Positions 34,323 to 38,252 of a stretch of DNA of 38,252 nucleotides are shown here, in pieces. The position numbers were made by a program, and so were the translations under genes. The notes under the pieces were generated by a model. That model saw only the letters and a list, made by a program, of their open reading frames with translations, was not told the DNA's origin and ran no database searches. The DNA is taken from the NCBI GenBank assembly GCA_937902805.1, contig CALEMB010000119.1, positions 1-38,252 on the forward strand. The letters are read 5' to 3'. The stretch comes from an uncultured Bacteroidales bacterium (GTDB lineage: Bacteria > Bacteroidota > Bacteroidia > Bacteroidales > F082). Positions within the stretch are counted from its first letter, which is position 1. The number at the start of each line of letters is the position of its first letter.

Positions 34323-34853
34323 TCAATCCTTATTCTCTTTATTCTTATCTTTGTCCACTATATGCTCCACGCTTTTACGCACATAATCAGTCTGCTTACG
34401 GTAGGCAAACAAAAACAACGCGGTTAGACCAGCTATGACAATCAGAGCCATCCAAGGGGTATGCATAAAATCTTTCACACCAGGTATCAAACTCAAGCCG
34501 AAAAGAATCAACAAAGCCAAAAACGTTGCCAAGAAAGTGCGGTAGGTGTTGTTCTCGGTTGAAAGAGTAGTGATTTTGGAGTCTTTTGCCTCTGCTTCCT
34601 TAAACTTACCATAAGGAGCGAAAACAACAAACTTCCATTTCTTCAATAGCCACTCTATCAACAGTGACCCAATTCGGCTCAGCACCATCCCTGAGAAGTA
34701 CCCACCAAATAACACCAGAAACACGTTGTCCAAAGGCAAGTCATAGATAGCCAATATATCAACAAGGACGAGGAACAACGTGCCAGGAATCATGTAGTTG
34801 AGAAACTGGTAGGCTGATATTTTTTCGAGGAACTTCTCCATATCAAAAGTCAT
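34323..34853 (-). CDS. Four-helix membrane protein of unknown family
   Basis: A 176-residue protein I do not recognise. It has two pairs of hydrophobic segments, about 18-38 and 42-66, then 106-124 and 132-151. A charged cytosolic-looking loop (KFKEAEAKDSKITTLSTENN) lies between the pairs and a Lys/Glu-rich tail (DKDKNKENKD) follows. The first 17 residues are amphipathic. There is no signal peptide. It is the first gene of the island, 13 bp before the MBL gene. Small multi-TM proteins in immune operons often act as membrane-disrupting effectors or anchors; that is inference by analogy. Confidence 0.7.
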   Translation of the reverse strand: MTFDMEKFLEKISAYQFLNYMIPGTLFLVLVDILAIYDLPLDNVFLVLFGGYFSGMVLSRIGSLLIEWLLKKWKFVVFAPYGKFKEAEAKDSKITTLSTENNTYRTFLATFLALLILFGLSLIPGVKDFMHTPWMALIVIAGLTALFLFAYRKQTDYVRKSVEHIVDKDKNKENKD

Positions 34854-34894
34854 TTTATACTTAAAAAGTCGAACGGCTGGTCGCCTGTTAATAT

Positions 34895-35021
34895 GTTAAA
34901 TCCTGGTCGGTTTTGGCCGCTATCGCTACGCCTAAGGTACGCCTACGCTACGCCTAACCTTCGCCTACGCTACAAATTCGCGTTTTTGGCCTCTAAAATG
35001 TTAAAATCGGGTCAATTTTTT
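34895..35021. repeat. Imperfect direct repeat flanking an 11-bp tandem repeat
   Basis: A roughly 22-bp sequence, GTTAAATCCTGGTCGGTTTT at 34895-34914, recurs in altered form as GTTAAAATCGGGTCAATTTT at 35000-35019. Between them, 34928-34971 holds four copies of an 11-bp unit (ACGCCTAAGGT, ACGCCTACGCT, ACGCCTAACCT, TCGCCTACGCT). It lies between wecC and the defence-like island, with no gene in it. Confidence 0.75.
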
Positions 35022-35115
35022 AGTTCAAAGTGTTCAAGATGCCCTGCGGGCAGTTCAAGAGGTTCAAGGTGTAATGCGGCAGCCCTTGAACCCTTGAACT
35101 TTTGAACTTCTTGAA
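35022..35115 (-). terminator. TTCAAG/CTTGAA inverted repeats, possible terminator after wecC
   Basis: About four GTTCAAG-type units and four CTTGAAC-type units face each other here, with a small TGCCC/GGGCA hairpin between units at 35040-35052. Together they can fold into a long imperfect stem in the transcript downstream of wecC. That could end or slow transcription before the island. There is no classic U-run, so the terminator role is tentative. The repeat itself is clear. Confidence 0.4.
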
Positions 35116-35118
35116 CTA

Positions 35119-36345
35119 TTAAATATGATACACGTTCTCAGTGAGCGGACAAATATTATGGCAGTCCAATATCACTTTGTCTTTCAACTTATCCCAATTC
35201 TGCTTGATATGATCGTGCTTCACCATGATGACCACCATATCCACCTCGCTGAGGAACTGGTCGAAGTCCAAGATCTGGTTGGGTACAATGGCCTTGTCGG
35301 TGAAGAAGGGGTCGAAGCTCTTGAGGGGGCGGGCCAGGTGGCGCTCCTGGATGTCGATCATCTGCAGGGTCGGGCTTTCGCGCACGTCGTCAACATTCTC
35401 CTTGTAGGTGATGCCGTAGAGGCCCACGCGACGGTTGTCGGTGATATGGTGGGCTTCCATAATCTCGTGGATGCGCTCCAACACGAAGACGGGCTGGTAG
35501 TCGTTGGTCTTCATGCTCTCGTCGATCACCTTGGCGAGCTGCGGATAGTCGCCCACGAGGAACCAGGGGTCAACCGAGATGCAGTGGCCGCCCACGCCCG
35601 GGCCCGGCTGCAGGATGTTGACACGCGGATGCATGTTGCAGATGCGGATGATCTCGTAAACGTCCATATTGTCGTGACGACAGATGCGGCTCAGCTCGTT
35701 GGCGAAGGCGATGTTGACGGCACGGTAGGTATTCTCTACCACCTTGGTCATTTCGGCAGTGCGGATGTCGGTAACAACGATTTCACCTTGGCAGAACGAA
35801 GCATAATATTTCTTCACCTTCTCACCAATCTCACGGCTGTCAGCACCAATGGTGCGGTTGTTGTGCAACAATTCATACACCATGTTACCAGGAATAATAC
35901 GTTCAGGAGCATGCACAAGGTTGATGTCCTCACCAATCTTGAAGCCGTTGGCCTCAATCACGGGGCGCACAAACTTGTCGATAGTTCCGGGGCTTACAGT
36001 TGACTCAACCACTACTGTGGCACCCTTGGGGCAAACCTTCATCACATCCTTGACGGCAGCGACTACATAGCAGGCGTCAACCTTCTTACTGAACTTATCG
36101 TATGGAGTAGGCACACTGACAATATACATATCAGTCTTTTGATACTCGGTGGTGAACTTGATGCCTTTTGCCAAAGCAGCTTGGAACAGTTCGTCGAGGC
36201 CGTCTTCCTTGAAGGTGGTCTTACCAGCGTTGAGGGTGGCAACCAGCTCCTTGTTGTAGTCAGTACCAATGACCTCGACACCATGCGAAGCCATCATCAA
36301 AGCAGTGGGCAAACCAATGTAGCCCAATCCGATAACGTTGATCAT
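35119..36345 (-). CDS. wecC: UDP-N-acetyl-D-mannosamine dehydrogenase
   Basis: A 408-residue UDP-sugar dehydrogenase of the WecC type. The NAD loop is GLGYIGLPTALMMASHG (6-22). VESTVSPGT and the catalytic thiolate Cys255 in PGVGGHCISVDPWFL identify the UDP-ManNAc branch rather than UDP-glucose dehydrogenase. A C-terminal domain with GITYKENVDDVRESP completes it. It makes UDP-ManNAcA from the UDP-ManNAc produced by WecB two genes upstream. The coding sequence is clearly GC-richer than the long operon downstream. The ATG at 36345 gives the standard start MINVIGLGYIG. Confidence 0.94.
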   Translation of the reverse strand: MINVIGLGYIGLPTALMMASHGVEVIGTDYNKELVATLNAGKTTFKEDGLDELFQAALAKGIKFTTEYQKTDMYIVSVPTPYDKFSKKVDACYVVAAVKDVMKVCPKGATVVVESTVSPGTIDKFVRPVIEANGFKIGEDINLVHAPERIIPGNMVYELLHNNRTIGADSREIGEKVKKYYASFCQGEIVVTDIRTAEMTKVVENTYRAVNIAFANELSRICRHDNMDVYEIIRICNMHPRVNILQPGPGVGGHCISVDPWFLVGDYPQLAKVIDESMKTNDYQPVFVLERIHEIMEAHHITDNRRVGLYGITYKENVDDVRESPTLQMIDIQERHLARPLKSFDPFFTDKAIVPNQILDFDQFLSEVDMVVIMVKHDHIKQNWDKLKDKVILDCHNICPLTENVYHI

Positions 36346-36356
36346 ATTGTTGTAAG

Positions 36357-36418
36357 TTTAATTGTTTATTTGCTTAATTGAATTTTAGCTTAATTGCTTA
36401 GTAGCTTAATAGCTTAAT
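36357..36418. repeat. Short AT-rich repeat (TTAATTG / GCTTAAT units)
   Basis: The spacer between the four-helix-bundle gene and wecC is a degenerate tandem repeat of about 8-9 bp built from GCTTAATTG, GCTTAGTA and GCTTAATA. The last unit runs into the stop codon of the four-helix-bundle gene at 36414. Confidence 0.7.
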
Positions 36419-36818
36419 TGTTTTGTGACTTATTGGAGTTTTGCTTTTCCAGTTTATCGGAATAGGCGTTGCTCAAACCGTTAATCATCTTTGCAACCGC
36501 ATCAATACGGGGCTTAATTGCTTCAACGCTTTCTTCTGTTATATAGGTGAGGTCAATGGCTATCAGAAGCTGGTTGAATGTCTCCATTAATGAACCATAC
36601 GAAATCTCAAGGAATCGGATTTGTTCTTTTAACGACTTACGTCCACTGCCTTCAGCAATGTTTGAGGGGACGGAGACTACAGCTCTACGAATCTGATCAC
36701 ATAGCGCATATTTCTCGAACTTAGGAAAGCTATCTAGCAATTGATATACATCAACTACCAATTTCTTGGCTTCTTGCCATACATTCAGTTTCTCGAAGGA
36801 GTATGTAATTCCAATCAT
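36414..36818 (-). CDS. Four-helix-bundle (IVP / 23S rRNA intervening-sequence-type) protein
   Basis: A 134-residue, all-helical protein. It has the family pattern SFEKLNVWQEAKKLVVDVY (about 7-25), LCDQIRRAVVSVPSNIAEGSGR (the most conserved block, about 39-60) and FLEISYGSLMETFNQLLIA. Relatives are encoded in intervening sequences of 23S rRNA genes and also stand alone between chromosomal genes; the biochemical role is unknown. Here it separates wecB from wecC and is flanked on both sides by short tandem repeats, as if the gene and its repeats entered together. Confidence 0.88.
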   Translation of the reverse strand: MIGITYSFEKLNVWQEAKKLVVDVYQLLDSFPKFEKYALCDQIRRAVVSVPSNIAEGSGRKSLKEQIRFLEISYGSLMETFNQLLIAIDLTYITEESVEAIKPRIDAVAKMINGLSNAYSDKLEKQNSNKSQNN

Positions 36819-36821
36819 CTC

Positions 36822-36874
36822 TATTAACCTACTAACCTATTAACCTACTAAGCTACTAACCTACTAACCTACTA
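36822..36874. repeat. Tandem 8-bp repeat (AACCTACT-type)
   Basis: About six copies of a degenerate octamer (AACCTACT, AACCTATT, AAGCTACT) fill the gap between wecB and the four-helix-bundle gene. In the coding direction it reads AGTAGGTT. The array runs into the wecB stop codon at 36872. The unit differs from that of the repeat on the other side of the four-helix-bundle gene. Confidence 0.85.
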
Positions 36875-38044
36875 AACTTCGTAGCGATCCACCTGCTCTC
36901 CTTTGAGAGCGCGCACGATGCGGGAGCAAGCCTTTCCGTCGCCGTAGGGGTTCACGGCTTTGGACATAAGCTCGTAGGCAGCTGCATCATCAAGGAGAGT
37001 GCTTACTTCTTTAACTATAAGGTCATGGTTGGTGCCGACGAGGTGTACTGTGCCGCTCTTGAGGGCTTCGGGGCGTTCGGTGGTATCACGCATCACCAAC
37101 ACAGGCTTGCCCAAGCCGGGAGCCTCTTCTTGAATACCGCCACTGTCGGTGAGGACAACGGTCGATTTCTCCATCAAGTAAACGAACTCCAAGTACTGGA
37201 GCGGCTCGATGAAGAAGAAGTTGGGGCGGGTGAGGTCTTCGCCAAACACCTCGTGGATGGGCTTGCGCACGTTAGGGTTCAAATGCATGGGATAGACGAA
37301 GTCAACATCGGGATATTTCTCGCTGAGGTCTTTCATGGCCGTGACCATGCTGATAAAGCCATCGCCAAAGTTCTCACGTCTATGTCCTGTAATCAGGACT
37401 AATTTCTTTCCATTGTTCAAACGTGTAACATCATATCCAGCGGCCTTCAGCACATTGATTTGCTCGTCAGCCAAGACCTTATCGGTCTTCAGTTTATCCA
37501 CCACCATGTGGAGGGCATCGATTACAGTATTGCCCGTCACAAAAATTTGGCCTTGGGCTTTCTCTTCCTTCAGGTTGCTCTCTGAAAGCGGAGTCGGTGA
37601 GAAGTTGTAAGTAGCAATACGACCCGTAATCTGGCGGTTCATCTCCTCTGGCCAAGGGCTGTAGATGTTATGCGTTCTCAAGCCCGCTTCCACATGGCCC
37701 ACAGGAATCTGCTGGTAGAAAGCAGCGAGAGCAGCAGCTGTGCTGGTAGTGGTATCGCCATGCACCAACACCACGTCTGGCTTACATTGTGCAAACACAT
37801 CACGCATGCCTGTCAGCACACGTGCAGTCACATCATAGAGATCCTGCCCCTGCTTCATAATGTTGAGGTCGTAATCAGGCTTTACCTCGAAAATACGCAA
37901 TACTTGATCGAGCATCTCGCGATGCTGGCCCGTGACACATACAATTGTTTCAAAGTCCTTTGGATATTTCTGGAACTCCTTCACCAGCGGGCACATCTTG
38001 ATGGCCTCGGGACGCGTTCCGAAAACGAGCATTACTTTTTTCAT
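36872..38044 (-). CDS. wecB: UDP-N-acetylglucosamine 2-epimerase (non-hydrolysing)
   Basis: A 390-residue WecB. The start KVMLVFGTRPEAIKMCPLV is the family signature. VLVHGDTTTSTAAALAAFY, GHVEAGLRT, EEMNRQITGRIA, ITGHRRENFG and DSGGIQEEAPGLGKP follow in the expected order, with the catalytic acidic residues and histidine present. It converts UDP-GlcNAc to UDP-ManNAc in the cytoplasm, feeding WecC. It is the most upstream gene in the window. The ATG at 38044 gives the canonical N-terminus. Confidence 0.95.
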   Translation of the reverse strand: MKKVMLVFGTRPEAIKMCPLVKEFQKYPKDFETIVCVTGQHREMLDQVLRIFEVKPDYDLNIMKQGQDLYDVTARVLTGMRDVFAQCKPDVVLVHGDTTTSTAAALAAFYQQIPVGHVEAGLRTHNIYSPWPEEMNRQITGRIATYNFSPTPLSESNLKEEKAQGQIFVTGNTVIDALHMVVDKLKTDKVLADEQINVLKAAGYDVTRLNNGKKLVLITGHRRENFGDGFISMVTAMKDLSEKYPDVDFVYPMHLNPNVRKPIHEVFGEDLTRPNFFFIEPLQYLEFVYLMEKSTVVLTDSGGIQEEAPGLGKPVLVMRDTTERPEALKSGTVHLVGTNHDLIVKEVSTLLDDAAAYELMSKAVNPYGDGKACSRIVRALKGEQVDRYEV

Positions 38045-38252
38045 ATCATATATTTATTATTGCTTAGTTGCTTATATTTAGGGTTCAAGGGTTCAAGCGT
38101 TCCCCTCCGTACCTCCTCCGACGATGTAGCGTGGATGTAGCGTACATCCTCCGAGTATCCTCCGACGATGTTGGCTACATCGAAGCTACCTCGAAGGAAT
38201 GTAATTTGCTGATTTTGGTTGTCACTTCAGCGTCTTACGACTGATGCAAGTT
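38045..38252. repeat. Non-coding, repeat-rich spacer upstream of wecB
   Basis: No gene is seen. It contains GCTTAGTTGCTTA (related to the repeat at 36357-36418), GGGTTCAAGGGTTCAAGC (the TTCAAG family also seen at 35022-35115), and a 14-bp direct repeat TCCTCCGACGATGT at 38114-38127 and 38158-38171. No exact TAnnTTTG promoter box was found on the minus strand close to wecB. Confidence 0.6.

Noticed and set aside
28213..34853. Calling the island a type II CBASS
   Set aside because: Patatin, E2-E1 and JAB functions are present, but no CD-NTase with a GS...DxD motif is encoded in the window, and E2, E1 and JAB are fused rather than split as Cap2/Cap3.
35125..36003. A 292-residue open frame on the plus strand opposite wecC
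   Set aside because: It lies wholly within the well-supported wecC gene. Its composition (His/Val/Asp-rich) is what the complement of a GC-rich coding sequence gives, and no family motif is seen.
36822..36874. A CRISPR array
   Set aside because: The units are 8 bp, contiguous and degenerate, with no spacers and no cas genes in the window.
1..38252. Insertion sequences, integrases or invertible-promoter recombinases
   Set aside because: No transposase, tyrosine or serine recombinase, or matching inverted promoter repeats were found in any accepted gene, so movement of the island is inferred only from context.

Overview
The window reads as chromosome of a member of the Bacteroidales (Prevotella/Segatella- or Bacteroides-like). 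The base composition is AT-rich and mosaic, starts lack clear Shine-Dalgarno sequences, one gene has a Bacteroidetes-type TAnnTTTG promoter box, and a wecB / four-helix-bundle (IVP-type) / wecC arrangement is present. This taxonomic call is an inference from style and gene content. Every protein gene I accept lies on the minus strand, so transcription runs from high to low coordinates.

Region A (38252 to 35119) is the upstream end of an exopolysaccharide/capsule locus: wecB (UDP-GlcNAc 2-epimerase), a small four-helix-bundle protein, and wecC (UDP-ManNAc dehydrogenase). Together wecB and wecC supply UDP-ManNAcA. Their spacers are filled with short tandem and inverted repeats.

Region B (34853 to 28213) is not sugar metabolism. 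It is a five-gene island that looks like an immunity/conflict system. One unit encodes a four-TM protein, a ComEC-like metallo-beta-lactamase-fold hydrolase and a large E2-like/E1(ThiF)/JAB fusion. After a 146 bp gap with its own likely promoter, a second unit encodes a patatin phospholipase fused to a ParB-like C-terminus and a divergent primase (AEP)-like protein. No CD-NTase and no ubiquitin-like gene are visible, so it is not a standard CBASS. This is the best candidate for an undescribed system in the window.

Region C (28212 to 28033) is a non-coding stretch with three consecutive stable hairpins, just ahead of rfbA.

Region D (28032 to 7) is one tightly packed polysaccharide operon. It opens with rfbA and a DegT/VioA-like sugar aminotransferase (a dTDP-amino sugar route). 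Next come two ATP-grasp ligases flanking a second PLP-type enzyme, and a GNAT acyltransferase. Then follows a mini fatty-acid/polyketide cassette: two SDR-KASIII pairs, FabD, three acyl carrier proteins, an AMP-dependent acyl ligase, a third SDR and an MBL hydrolase. No dehydratase or enoyl reductase is present, so the expected product is a short beta-hydroxyacyl chain, plausibly put on the amino sugar by the GNAT. The rest assembles and exports the repeat unit: Wzx flippase, Wzy polymerase, a sulfotransferase, a TagD-like cytidylyltransferase, a nitroreductase, a P-loop kinase, glycosyltransferases, TupA-like ATP-grasp proteins (one truncated, next to a G8 tract) and a final ATP-grasp protein. 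No dTDP-glucose 4,6-dehydratase (RmlB), Wza/Wzc export genes or UpxY-type regulator lie in the window; they must be elsewhere if the pathway works as inferred.
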